The notes beneath the pieces are model-generated. The model saw nothing but the letters and a program-made list of their open reading frames with translations. It had not been told where the DNA came from and made no database searches. Position numbers and translations under genes: made by a program. A stretch of 64,000 bases of DNA from Mycolicibacterium peregrinum (GTDB lineage Bacteria > Actinomycetota > Actinomycetes > Mycobacteriales > Mycobacteriaceae), in the NCBI RefSeq assembly GCF_002102345.1, contig NZ_LQPP01000044.1, forward strand, positions 1-64,000. The letters are read 5' to 3'. This document shows, piece by piece, positions 43,615-54,476 of the stretch (positions are counted from its first letter, which is position 1; every line of letters starts with the position of its first letter).

Positions 43615-45135
43615 TCACTCCTCGCGGCGCCTGCGACGCCCGCCTTCGGGGCGACCTGCCTGAAACCGTGCCAGCAGGTCGTTCACCGACTGTCCGTCGG
43701 CATGATGCCCGTTCGGCGGCTCAGGCTCGTCGTCGCTGCGGTGCCGCGACGCCCGACGCGGCGGCTCGGGTGGCTGCGAGGACTCGGTGGCCAAGGCCGG
43801 CGACGGCTGAGCCGGCGCTGGTCGACCGGGATCGACTCCGGCTGAATGACGGCCTCGGGGCGGTTCGGGAGCCTGGCCCGGTGACATCGCGGGCGCCGGA
43901 GCCGCTTCGGGTTCAGGGGCCGGTTCGGGGGCCGGCGCTGGTTCGGGGGCCGGCGCTGGTTCGGCCGTGGGAACGGGACCCGACACCGGGGTTGATTCGG
44001 GGGCGCGCCGGCGCCCGACGTACTCGGTTTCAGCGCCGTTCTGGCCCACCGGGGCAGCCCAGTTGCTGCCCGGCGCGCCCGCAGGAATCCATTGCCCCTC
44101 GGCGGGTGCCGGTTGCCAGCCCGTGGCGGCGGGTTCGGCAGCCGGTGCCGGTGCGGGCTCGGGCTCCGGGGCTTCGATGGTGGGTGACGGCTGCATCGGC
44201 GGCATCGTCGGCGGGGGTGGGGGCGGCGCCCAGGTCGAGGGCGGCTCAGGCAGCCTGCGGGCGGCCGGCTGAGGTTTCGGCTCCGGCCGCGGCTGGGGCT
44301 CCGGCCGTGCCTGAGGCTGAGGTTGGGGCTGCGGTTCCGGTCGGGGCTCCGGCCGAGACCCTGGTTGCGGTTCTGGCCGCGGCTGAGGCTGGGGTTCCTG
44401 GCGCGGGGGTTCCGGCTGACGCGGGGTTTCCTGCTGACGAGCCGGTTCCGGCTGACGCCGGCGACGGCGGGCCGGTTCACCGGCAGGGGTCGGCCGCGAC
44501 GGCAGCCGATGCACCCCGCCCGAGGTCCCCCAGTCGCCCTCCGGTGGATGCGGTTCGGCCGGGACATCGATGATCGGGCTTTCCTGCGTGCGCGACATGC
44601 GAATGTCGGTGACCTCGACCGCCGGGATGTCCAGGCGGCTGGCGGTGACCCGGCCGGCGGTCCGCACCGCGCTCTTGTCGGTCTCGATGGCCGGTCGATC
44701 CACCAGCTCGGTGTCGAACAGGATCTCGAGGTTCGCCCGCAACGCGGCCAGCTCGGAGCGCAGTGCGGCCACCTCATCGGCGGCCTGGGCACGCAGCTCG
44801 GAGGCCAGCTCCCGGCGCAACTGGGTCTCGACGGTCAGCTCGTACTCGCGCCGCGCCGAGATCTCGCGATCCAGCTGCAGGTCGTAGACGAACTTCAGAT
44901 CACGGGCCTTGGCCTGGTCCAGGTCACTCTGGCGCCGGTAGATGACGGAGACGAAGGCCGCCACCACGGCAGCCCACAGGGCCAGGATGACGGCGAGCTT
45001 CAGCAACTCGACGCGATCGGTGAACACCAATGCGGAACTGGCCAGAATGGCTAGCACCAGCAATACCGTTAAGAGCAGCCAGCCTGGCCTTCGGCCGCCG
45101 CGCCGTGGCCGGCCGCCGCGGGGCAGAACGGTCAT
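43615..45135 (-). CDS. Membrane protein with coiled coil and Pro-rich tail (Rv3604c-like)
   Basis: About 506 residues from ATG 45135; ATG/GTG 45162 is possible. Two N-terminal helices (LLLTVLLVLAILASSALVF and AVILALWAAVVAAFVSVIY) precede a charged heptad-like segment (REYELTVETQLRRELASELR) and then a long disordered region very rich in Pro, Glu and Ala, with repeated PAPEP and QPRPEPQP units. Function unknown; probably an envelope or division-associated scaffold, by topology alone. Confidence 0.77.
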   Translation of the reverse strand: MTVLPRGGRPRRGGRRPGWLLLTVLLVLAILASSALVFTDRVELLKLAVILALWAAVVAAFVSVIYRRQSDLDQAKARDLKFVYDLQLDREISARREYELTVETQLRRELASELRAQAADEVAALRSELAALRANLEILFDTELVDRPAIETDKSAVRTAGRVTASRLDIPAVEVTDIRMSRTQESPIIDVPAEPHPPEGDWGTSGGVHRLPSRPTPAGEPARRRRRQPEPARQQETPRQPEPPRQEPQPQPRPEPQPGSRPEPRPEPQPQPQPQARPEPQPRPEPKPQPAARRLPEPPSTWAPPPPPPTMPPMQPSPTIEAPEPEPAPAPAAEPAATGWQPAPAEGQWIPAGAPGSNWAAPVGQNGAETEYVGRRRAPESTPVSGPVPTAEPAPAPEPAPAPEPAPEPEAAPAPAMSPGQAPEPPRGRHSAGVDPGRPAPAQPSPALATESSQPPEPPRRASRHRSDDEPEPPNGHHADGQSVNDLLARFQAGRPEGGRRRRREE

Positions 45136-45213
45136 GCGCCGACTGTACCTGTCACGGGTCATCTAGCCCGGGGACCGCTGCGGCGATTCGGCCAACTACC
45201 TGGCCGAAATCGT

Positions 45214-45690
45214 TCACTCGGTGGCGGTATCGCCGTTGTCCGGTGGTTCCTCCGGGGACTTGCAGCAGTGCTGCAGCCACACCGCCGCGACGATCAGCGC
45301 CACTGCACTGAGCGCGGCCACCACCGCGCCGGGCGTGTCCTCGCCGGCCACCCTCAGATCGCCGCGCCGGGGCAGCAAGTAGACCAGCACCCCGATCCAC
45401 CAGCCCGCCACGATGGCGCCGACCCAGGCCGACGCCTTGGCGATGACAACGGACCGGGCGACGGTGAGCGGGTGCAGCCGGCCCGCCCCTACCCCGATCT
45501 GTCCGTCGTTGATCTTGGCCCGCACGTACAACGCCCAGCCCGCCTCGGCGATCGCGACCGCCAGCAGGGAGAGTCCGGTCCAGATCGTGAGCGGGGGGAA
45601 CCACCGGTAGAGCACTCCGACCAGGACGTAACCGACGATGGCGACGACAGCCACCGCACCGGCCAGGTCGCGCTTGCGGGTCGGACCCAT
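45214..45690 (-). CDS. DUF3180 membrane protein (Rv3605c-like)
   Basis: 158 residues from ATG 45690 (MGPTRKRDLAGAV), with four hydrophobic helices (AVVAIVGYVLVGVLY, LSLLAVAIAEAGWALYV and two more), and a Cys-Cys pair near the C-terminus (LQHCCKSPEE). It is the usual gene after folK in mycobacteria; its start overlaps the folK stop. Function unknown. Confidence 0.85.
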   Translation of the reverse strand: MGPTRKRDLAGAVAVVAIVGYVLVGVLYRWFPPLTIWTGLSLLAVAIAEAGWALYVRAKINDGQIGVGAGRLHPLTVARSVVIAKASAWVGAIVAGWWIGVLVYLLPRRGDLRVAGEDTPGAVVAALSAVALIVAAVWLQHCCKSPEEPPDNGDTATE

Positions 45691-46226
45691 CAGTCGGCCG
45701 CCGGTTCGGTGTGAAAGTCCAGCGCCAGATCGGTGGGCCTGACCCCGGCGCGCTCGGCGGGGTCGATCTCCTCGAGCAGGTGTGCGACCCGCCGGGACCG
45801 GCCGACGACGGTCAACGTGGCATCCGGATCCACCGCCAGCCACGGGATCAGGACGAAGGCGCGCAGGTGAGCCAGCGGGTGCGGCAGCGTCAGGTCCTCG
45901 TCGCGGGACAACACTTCCACGTCGCCGTCATGGCAGGTGACCAGGTCGACGTCGAGGGTGCGCGGGCCCCACTTCTGCTCCCGGACCCGGTCGGCCTCCT
46001 CCTCGAGCCGCTGGCCGCGCCGCAGCCAGTCGTGGCAATCGAGGCCCGGGTCATCGGCGAGCAGTACCGCATTCAGGAAGGGACTCTGTTCGACCCCGCC
46101 CCAGGCGTCGGTCTCGAACACCGGCGACACCGCGCGAACCGCGCTCCCCAGTCCGTCCACCACCGACTGCAACCGGGCCAGCCGGTCGCCGATGTTCGAT
46201 CCGATCGAAAGGACGGTGGATGTCAT
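45690..46226 (-). CDS. folK: 6-hydroxymethyl-7,8-dihydropterin pyrophosphokinase
   Basis: 178 residues from ATG 46226 (MTSTVLSIGSNIGDR). WGPRTLDVDLV is the HPPK signature and PHPLAHLRAFVLIP follows. It activates the pterin for condensation by FolP. The start overlaps folB's stop by 4 bp. Confidence 0.95.
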   Translation of the reverse strand: MTSTVLSIGSNIGDRLARLQSVVDGLGSAVRAVSPVFETDAWGGVEQSPFLNAVLLADDPGLDCHDWLRRGQRLEEEADRVREQKWGPRTLDVDLVTCHDGDVEVLSRDEDLTLPHPLAHLRAFVLIPWLAVDPDATLTVVGRSRRVAHLLEEIDPAERAGVRPTDLALDFHTEPAAD

Positions 46227-46597
46227 TGGGCACCCCCACGGCGCGACCGGCGGGCCACCACCGCGACATCGTCGAAGGTCAGCGGAATCGGGGCGCTCGG
46301 CTTGTGCACGACAACCTCGACCGCGTGCAGACGCTCGTCGGACATGATGGCGTCGGCGATCTCGGCCGAGACAGTCTCGATGAGATTCCGCGGCGGGCCC
46401 GCGACGATGTCGGCGGCCAGCTGGGCCAGTGCGCCGTAATCGAGAGTGTCGGCGAGATCGTCGGTGGCCGCGGCCCGGCGCAGATCTACCCATGCCGTGA
46501 TGTCGACGACGAACTCCTGGCCGTCGCGCCGTTCATGGTCGAAAACACCGTGGTTGCCGCGAACCCGTAAGCCGCGCAACTCAATCCGATCAGCCAA
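46223..46597 (-). CDS. folB: Dihydroneopterin aldolase
   Basis: 124 residues. LRGLRVRGNHGVFDHERRDGQ and LADTLDYGAL, LIETVSAEIADAIM are FolB motifs. The start is an unusual TTG at 46597, preceded by GGAGG five bases upstream and overlapping the folP stop; no ATG or GTG is available near. It converts dihydroneopterin to hydroxymethyl-dihydropterin. Confidence 0.92.
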   Translation of the reverse strand: MADRIELRGLRVRGNHGVFDHERRDGQEFVVDITAWVDLRRAAATDDLADTLDYGALAQLAADIVAGPPRNLIETVSAEIADAIMSDERLHAVEVVVHKPSAPIPLTFDDVAVVARRSRRGGAQ

Positions 46598-47447
46598 CCT
46601 GACCTCCAGATTCCCAGGCTCCCAGTACGGCGAGCGCGTCGACGGAAGCCACCACATCGTGCACCCGAACACCCCAGGCTCCGTGCTGGGCCGCCAGCAA
46701 CGAGATCGCCGCGGTGGCGGTCTCCCGGCCGTCGGGTGGCCGCAGGGTTCCGTCCGGCCCGGACAGCAGGGCACCGAGGAAGCGTTTGCGTGACGCACCG
46801 ACCAACACGGGGATCCCGGTCGCGATGAATTCGGGCAAGGCATGCAAGAGGGCCCAATTGTGCTGCGCGGTCTTGGCGAATCCCAGCCCAGGGTCGATGA
46901 TCAACCGCTCCGGGGCAACGCCCGCCGCAACCGCGGCGTCGACCGCGGACAGCAGTTCGGCCCTAACCTCGGCCACCACATCTCCGTAGCCCGGAGCACG
47001 GTGCGGCTGCTCGGCGCCGACCGAACGCCAGTGCATCAGGATCCACGGCACCCCGGCCTCGGCGAGCAGCGGCGCCATGTTCGGGTCGGCCAGGCCGCCG
47101 GACACGTCGTTGACGATGTGCGCGCCGTGTTCCAGCGCCACTCTCGCCACATCCGCATGCATGGTGTCGATGCTGACCGTGATGCCTTGGGAGGCAAGCG
47201 CTTCGATGACGGGGGCGACCCGGGCCGCCTCCACCGCGGGGTCGATGCGCACCGCACCGGGCCGGGTCGATTCCCCGCCCACGTCGATGATCGCCGCCCC
47301 AGCCGCGGCCAGCGCCAGCCCGTGTTCGACCGCGCGGTCGCGGTCGATGAACCTGCCACCGTCGGAGAAGGAATCGTCGGTGACATTCACCACCCCCATG
47401 ACCTGCACGCGCTTCCCGCGAAGGTCCATCGGCTCGGGTGGGTTCAC
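46590..47447 (-). CDS. folP: Dihydropteroate synthase
   Basis: 285 residues. MGVVNVTDDSFSDGGRF and GAAIIDVGGESTRPGA are the two DHPS signatures; DPGLGFAKT follows. This is the sulfonamide target, joining pterin and p-aminobenzoate. The start (GTG 47447) overlaps the folE stop. Confidence 0.96.
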   Translation of the reverse strand: MNPPEPMDLRGKRVQVMGVVNVTDDSFSDGGRFIDRDRAVEHGLALAAAGAAIIDVGGESTRPGAVRIDPAVEAARVAPVIEALASQGITVSIDTMHADVARVALEHGAHIVNDVSGGLADPNMAPLLAEAGVPWILMHWRSVGAEQPHRAPGYGDVVAEVRAELLSAVDAAVAAGVAPERLIIDPGLGFAKTAQHNWALLHALPEFIATGIPVLVGASRKRFLGALLSGPDGTLRPPDGRETATAAISLLAAQHGAWGVRVHDVVASVDALAVLGAWESGGQVG

Positions 47448-48061
47448 TTCCGAAGGATCAGTTCCAGCGCTTCGGCCCGAGAAGCCTTGTCGGTCTTGAA
47501 CTGTCCCCGTACCGCCGACGTGGTGGTGACCGCGCCCGGCTTGCGCACCCCGCGCATGGCCATGCAGAGGTGCTCGGCCTCGATCACCACGATGGCTCCG
47601 CGCGGATCGAGCTTGCGCATCAGTGCGTCGGCGATCTGAGCGGTCAGGCGCTCCTGCACCTGCGGGCGCTTGGAGTACAGGTCGACCAGACGCGCGATCT
47701 TCGACAGCCCGGTCACCCGGCCGTCCACCCCGGGGATGTAGCCGACGTGGGCCACCCCATGGAACGACACCAGGTGATGCTCACACGTGGAGTACATCGG
47801 GATCTGCTTGACCAGCACGAGCTCGTCGTGCTCCTCGTCGAAGGTGGTGTTGAGCACCGCGTCCGGGTCGGTGTACAGACCGGCCATCAGCTCTTTGTAC
47901 GCACGCGCCACGCGGGCCGGGGTATCCAGCAGACCCTGACGATCCGGGTCCTCACCGATGGCGATCAGCAGCTCACGTACAGCCGCCTCGGCGCGCGGTT
48001 GATCGAACACCCGCGTCGCCGTATCGGTGTTGTTGTGATGCTCGCGCAACGACTGCGACAT
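47444..48061 (-). CDS. folE: GTP cyclohydrolase I (type IA)
   Basis: 205 residues from ATG 48061 (MSQSLREHHNN). Zinc ligands in YSTCEHHLV and HLCMAMRGV, and the motif SKIARLVDLYSKRPQVQERLT, mark the zinc-dependent FolE, so this enzyme may be a client during zinc limitation. It is the first folate gene, 20 bp after ftsH. Confidence 0.96.
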   Translation of the reverse strand: MSQSLREHHNNTDTATRVFDQPRAEAAVRELLIAIGEDPDRQGLLDTPARVARAYKELMAGLYTDPDAVLNTTFDEEHDELVLVKQIPMYSTCEHHLVSFHGVAHVGYIPGVDGRVTGLSKIARLVDLYSKRPQVQERLTAQIADALMRKLDPRGAIVVIEAEHLCMAMRGVRKPGAVTTTSAVRGQFKTDKASRAEALELILRK

Positions 48062-48080
48062 CGAAGCCTCCGTTCTCGGA

Positions 48081-50405
<2,325 letters not shown>

Positions 50406-50537
50406 CGATCACTCGGCCGAGTTCGGCCCGGTCCTTCCAACGTGCGCAGTTGAGAGTTTTAGGCTACCGCTACACCAACGTCCGGCAGTTCCCGACGGTA
50501 TCTAGCCGACGGCGGGCCGCTGTGCTTGGGTGAGATC

Positions 50538-51461
50538 GTGCTCACACCAACCGAACGGTTAGTCGATACCAATGGCGTGACGTTGAAGGTGATCGAGGCG
50601 GGTGAACGCGGAAATCCGGTGGCGGTGCTGACCCATGGGTTTCCCGAGCTCGCCTACTCATGGCGCCATCAGATCCCGGTTCTGGCCGCAGCCGGCTACC
50701 ACGTTCTGGTCCCCGACCAGCGCGGTTACGGTGGCTCCTCCCGCCCCGACGCCATCGACGCCTACAACATCACCGAGCTGACCGCCGACATCGCGGGGTT
50801 GCTCGATGATGTCGGCGCCGAGAAGGCGGTGTTGATCGGCCACGACTGGGGCTCGCCCGTCGCCACCAATTTTCCGTTGTTCTTCCCCGACCGGGTCTCC
50901 GCTGTGGCCGCGCTGAGCGTGCCCCCGGTCCCGCGCGCACCCGCGCCGCCGACGCAGATCTGGCGCAAGATCGTCGGCGACAACTTCTTCTACATCCTGT
51001 ATTTCCAGGAGCCCGGGGTTGCCGACGCCGCGCTGGGCGCCGATGTCCGTCAGTCCCTACGCCGCATGGTCGCGATGGAAGGCATTAGTGCTCCCCCCGA
51101 CAGCCTGTCTGATCGCCCGTTGCCGCCGCTGCCGGACTGGATCAGCCCCGACGAGTTCGAGCATTACGTGCAGGCCTACACCGAGACCGGCTTCACCGGG
51201 CCACTGAACTGGTACCGCAACTTCGACCGGAACTGGGAGCTCACCGAGAACACCCCGGCATCGACCATCACGGTCCCGATGCTGTTCGTGGCCGGGACCG
51301 CCGATCCGGTGTTGAGCTTCACCCCGCGCGACCGGGTGCGGGACGTGGTGACCGGCGACTATCGCGAGGTGTTGATCGACGGCGCGGGGCACTGGCTGCA
51401 GCAGGAGCGGCCCGATGAGGTGAACAAGGAGCTGTTGGAGTTCCTGGAGGAAGTGAAATGA
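50538..51461 (+). CDS. ephA: Epoxide hydrolase-type alpha/beta hydrolase (EphA-like)
   Basis: 307 residues from GTG 50538. HGFPELAYSWRHQ and the nucleophile elbow GHDWGSPVA (Asp nucleophile) define epoxide hydrolases; GAGHWLQQERP supplies the histidine. It opens epoxides, probably of lipids or xenobiotics. It overlaps the following oxidoreductase by 4 bp (ATGA). Position matches Rv3617. Confidence 0.88.
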   Translation: MLTPTERLVDTNGVTLKVIEAGERGNPVAVLTHGFPELAYSWRHQIPVLAAAGYHVLVPDQRGYGGSSRPDAIDAYNITELTADIAGLLDDVGAEKAVLIGHDWGSPVATNFPLFFPDRVSAVAALSVPPVPRAPAPPTQIWRKIVGDNFFYILYFQEPGVADAALGADVRQSLRRMVAMEGISAPPDSLSDRPLPPLPDWISPDEFEHYVQAYTETGFTGPLNWYRNFDRNWELTENTPASTITVPMLFVAGTADPVLSFTPRDRVRDVVTGDYREVLIDGAGHWLQQERPDEVNKELLEFLEEVK

Positions 51462-52633
51462 GTCCGTTGAATTTCGGCGTCTTCATCACGCCGTTCCACC
51501 CGGTCGGCCAATCCCCCACCACCGCACTGCAATACGACATGGACCGGGTCGAGGCGCTGGACCGGCTGGGCTACGACGAAGCCTGGTTCGGCGAACATCA
51601 TTCCGGCGGTTACGAACTCATCGCCTGTCCTGAGGTGTTCATCGCCGCCGCAGCCGAGCGGACCAAGCACATCCGGCTGGGCACCGGCGTGGTCTCCCTG
51701 CCCTATCACCACCCGCTCATGGTGGCCGACCGGTGGGTGCTGCTCGACCACCTCACCCGCGGCCGGGTGATGTTCGGAACCGGACCGGGTGCGCTGCCGT
51801 CGGACGCCTACATGATGGGCATCGACCCGGTGGATCAGCGGCCGATGATGCAGGAATCCCTGGAGGCGATCCTGGCGTTGTTCCGCGCCGCACCCGATGA
51901 ACGGATCGACCGCAAGACCGACTGGTTCACCCTGCGGGACGCCGCGCTGCACATCCGTCCCTACACTTGGCCGTATCCGGAAATCTCCACCGCGGCAATG
52001 GTTTCCCCATCCGGACCACGGCTGGCCGGCGCCTTGGGCACGTCGCTGCTGTCCTTGTCGATGTCGGTACCCGGCGGCTACGCGGCCATCGAGACCACCT
52101 GGGACACCGTGCGCGATCAGGCTGCCAAATCCGGCCGGCCCGAGCCCGACCGGAAAGACTGGCGGGTGCTCGGCATCATCCACCTCGCCGACACCCGCGA
52201 GCAGGCCATCGAGGACTGCACGTACGGCCTGCAGGATTTCGCCAACTACTTCGGCGCAGCGGGTTTCGTGCCGCTCTCCGAGAAAGTCGAGGGAACGCGC
52301 TCCCCGTACGAGTTCGTGGAGAACTATGCGGCAGGCGGTAATTGCTGCATCGGCACCACGGCGGACGCGATCGCCTACATCCAGGACCTGCTTGACCGTT
52401 CCGGCGGGTTCGGCACCCTCCTGCTTCTCGGTCACGACTGGGCACCACCGGCGGCGACGTTCCACTCCTACGAACTGTTCGCCCGTGAGGTGATCCCACA
52501 CTTCAAAGGCCAACTCACGGCGGCACGGGCATCGCACGACTGGGCCAAGGGCATGCGGGATCAACTGCTGGGCCGCGCCGGGCAGGCGATCGTCAACGCG
52601 ATCACCGAACACACGTCCGAGGAGAAGAACTGA
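51458..52633 (+). CDS. LLM-class flavin-dependent monooxygenase (Rv3618-like)
   Basis: 391 residues of the luciferase-like TIM barrel. LNFGVFITPFHPVGQSP at the start, EAWFGEHHSGGYE and LGTGVVSLPYHHPLMVADR are family motifs. Flavin-dependent with reduced FMN; natural substrate unknown. Second gene of a three-gene operon with overlapping ends. Confidence 0.88.
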   Translation: MSPLNFGVFITPFHPVGQSPTTALQYDMDRVEALDRLGYDEAWFGEHHSGGYELIACPEVFIAAAAERTKHIRLGTGVVSLPYHHPLMVADRWVLLDHLTRGRVMFGTGPGALPSDAYMMGIDPVDQRPMMQESLEAILALFRAAPDERIDRKTDWFTLRDAALHIRPYTWPYPEISTAAMVSPSGPRLAGALGTSLLSLSMSVPGGYAAIETTWDTVRDQAAKSGRPEPDRKDWRVLGIIHLADTREQAIEDCTYGLQDFANYFGAAGFVPLSEKVEGTRSPYEFVENYAAGGNCCIGTTADAIAYIQDLLDRSGGFGTLLLLGHDWAPPAATFHSYELFAREVIPHFKGQLTAARASHDWAKGMRDQLLGRAGQAIVNAITEHTSEEKN

Positions 52634-53643
52634 TGCGCGCCGCGGTCCTGCGTGACGGGCGGATGATCGTCCGCGACGACGTACCCGATCCGGTGCCCGG
52701 CCCGGGGCAGGTACTGGTCGAGGTGAAGGCCTGCGGGATCTGCGGGTCCGACCTGCATTTCGCCACCCACGGCGCCGACATGCTGGCGGCGAGCGCCGAC
52801 CTGGAGGGGATACCCGACATGGACATCGACCTGGCCGGCGATGTCTACATGGGCCACGAGTTCAGTGCCGAGATCCTCGACGCAGGACCGGGAGCCGACG
52901 CCCCTGCCGCCGGGACGCTGGTGACCTCGGTGCCGGTGCTGATCTCCACTGCCGGGATCGCACCGATCGTGTACAGCAACACCACCGTCGGCGGCTATGC
53001 CGAGAAGATGCTGCTGTCGGCACCGCTGCTGCTGCCGGTACCCAACGGTCTGAGCGCCGCACACGCCGCGCTCACCGAACCGATGGCGGTCGGCCTGCAT
53101 GCGGTCAACGCGTCGCGCATCGAACCGGGTGAGGCGGCACTCGTCGTCGGCTGCGGCCCCGTCGGCATCGCGATCATCGCCGCCTTGAAGCTCCGAGGCG
53201 TGGAAACCATTGTGGCGTCGGACTACTCGTCCACCCGGCGTGAACTCGCCGCCACCATGGGCGCCCACACCACACTGGATCCGGCCGCGGATTCACCTTT
53301 TCATCAGTGCCGGCCCGCAGTGGTGTTCGAGGCGGTCGGCGCCCCCGGAATCATCGATGACGTACTGCGTCGTGCACCCGCGGGCGTCCGGTTGGTGGTG
53401 GCCGGGGTCTGCATGCAACCCGACACCGTGCACCCCTTCTACGCGATCACCAAACAGATCAACATCCAGTTCGTGTTCGGCTACGACCCCGCCGAGTTCG
53501 CGAACTCGCTGCGCGCCATCGCCGAGGGCGAGATCGACGTCGCACCGATGATCACCGGGACCGTCGGCCTCGACGGCGTCGCAACCGCATTCGACGAACT
53601 CGCCTCGCCGGAGCGGCACTGCAAAGTCCTGGTGACGCCTTGA
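52633..53643 (+). CDS. Zinc-type alcohol dehydrogenase (MDR family)
   Basis: 336 residues. CGICGSDLHF carries the catalytic zinc cysteine, MGHEFSAE the next ligands, and VVGCGPVGIAIIAALKLRG the NAD-binding Rossmann loop. The four-cysteine structural zinc loop of classic ADH is lacking. The ATG overlaps the upstream stop (TGATG), so it likely acts on products of the hydrolase and monooxygenase (inference). Confidence 0.87.
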   Translation: MRAAVLRDGRMIVRDDVPDPVPGPGQVLVEVKACGICGSDLHFATHGADMLAASADLEGIPDMDIDLAGDVYMGHEFSAEILDAGPGADAPAAGTLVTSVPVLISTAGIAPIVYSNTTVGGYAEKMLLSAPLLLPVPNGLSAAHAALTEPMAVGLHAVNASRIEPGEAALVVGCGPVGIAIIAALKLRGVETIVASDYSSTRRELAATMGAHTTLDPAADSPFHQCRPAVVFEAVGAPGIIDDVLRRAPAGVRLVVAGVCMQPDTVHPFYAITKQINIQFVFGYDPAEFANSLRAIAEGEIDVAPMITGTVGLDGVATAFDELASPERHCKVLVTP

Positions 53644-53663
53644 TGTCCCGGTAGGGTGCGGTC

Positions 53664-54389
53664 ATGCCGATCGCCGGGAATGCGAAATTACGGGTCCTCG
53701 GCGTTGCCGCGGCGGGATTGATCGCCGTCAGCGCCAGTGCGTGCGATACGACCTCGGGGCCCGCCGCGGGCGCGCCCGACGGAGCCCGCCAGGTGACCGT
53801 CGTCGGATCCGGCCAGGTCCAAGGTGTACCGGACACCTTGACCGCCGATGTGGCCATGGAGTTCACCGCCCAGGATGTGTCAGGGGCGCTCAACCAGTCG
53901 AGTCAACGGCAGCAGGCCGTGATCGACGCGCTGGTCGGATCGGGCATCGATCGCAAGGACATCAGCACCACGCAGGTCAGCGTCCAACCGCAATTCACCG
54001 ACAGCACGATCACGGGTTACCGCGCCAGCAACTCGATCAAGGTCAAGATCCGCGACACCGCCAAGGCTTCGCAGACATTGGCTTTGATCGCGAGCACCGG
54101 AGGCGACGCCACCCGCATCAACTCGGTCAACTACTCGATCGAGGACGACTCAGACCTGGTCCGCGACGCCCGCGCCCGGGCCTTCGACGACGCCAAGAAC
54201 CGGGCCGAGCAGTACGCCGGGTTGTCCGAGCTGCACCTGGGCAAGGTGATCTCGATTTCCGAGCAGTCCGGTGGCTCGACGCCACCCACGCCCACTCCGA
54301 TGCCGCGCGCGGCGATGCAGGCCGTTCCGCTGGAACCCGGTCAGCAGACGGTGGACTTCTCGGTGACAGTGATCTGGGAGCTCACCTAG
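53664..54389 (+). CDS. lpqG: SIMPL-domain lipoprotein LpqG
   Basis: 241 residues. The lipobox is in SASACDTT after a hydrophobic signal peptide, and the SIMPL (DUF541) domain starts VTVVGSGQVQGVPDTLTADV. Function unknown; SIMPL proteins are envelope-associated. Position matches Rv3623. Ends 15 bp before a long hairpin. Confidence 0.9.
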   Translation: MPIAGNAKLRVLGVAAAGLIAVSASACDTTSGPAAGAPDGARQVTVVGSGQVQGVPDTLTADVAMEFTAQDVSGALNQSSQRQQAVIDALVGSGIDRKDISTTQVSVQPQFTDSTITGYRASNSIKVKIRDTAKASQTLALIASTGGDATRINSVNYSIEDDSDLVRDARARAFDDAKNRAEQYAGLSELHLGKVISISEQSGGSTPPTPTPMPRAAMQAVPLEPGQQTVDFSVTVIWELT

Positions 54390-54404
54390 TTTCCCGCTCA
54401 GCTC

Positions 54405-54467
54405 CGCCGAAACGGCATTCCGGCAGCGAAAGTGCGAGTAGGGCACTGCTGGAATGCCGTTTCGGCG
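54405..54467. repeat. Intergenic inverted repeat, probable shared terminator
   Basis: Arms 54405-54426 and 54446-54467 (core CGCCGAAACGGCATTCC) pair in 21 of 22 positions; within the loop AGTGC (54431-54435) and GCACT (54443-54447) can pair as an inner alternative. It sits between convergent lpqG and the oxidoreductase gene. Confidence 0.75.
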
Positions 54468-54476
54468 CAGAGGGGC

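Noticed and set aside
43900..44470. Short tandem repeats resembling an array
   Set aside because: They are in-frame Pro/Glu/Ala codon repeats of a disordered protein tail, not spaced CRISPR repeats.
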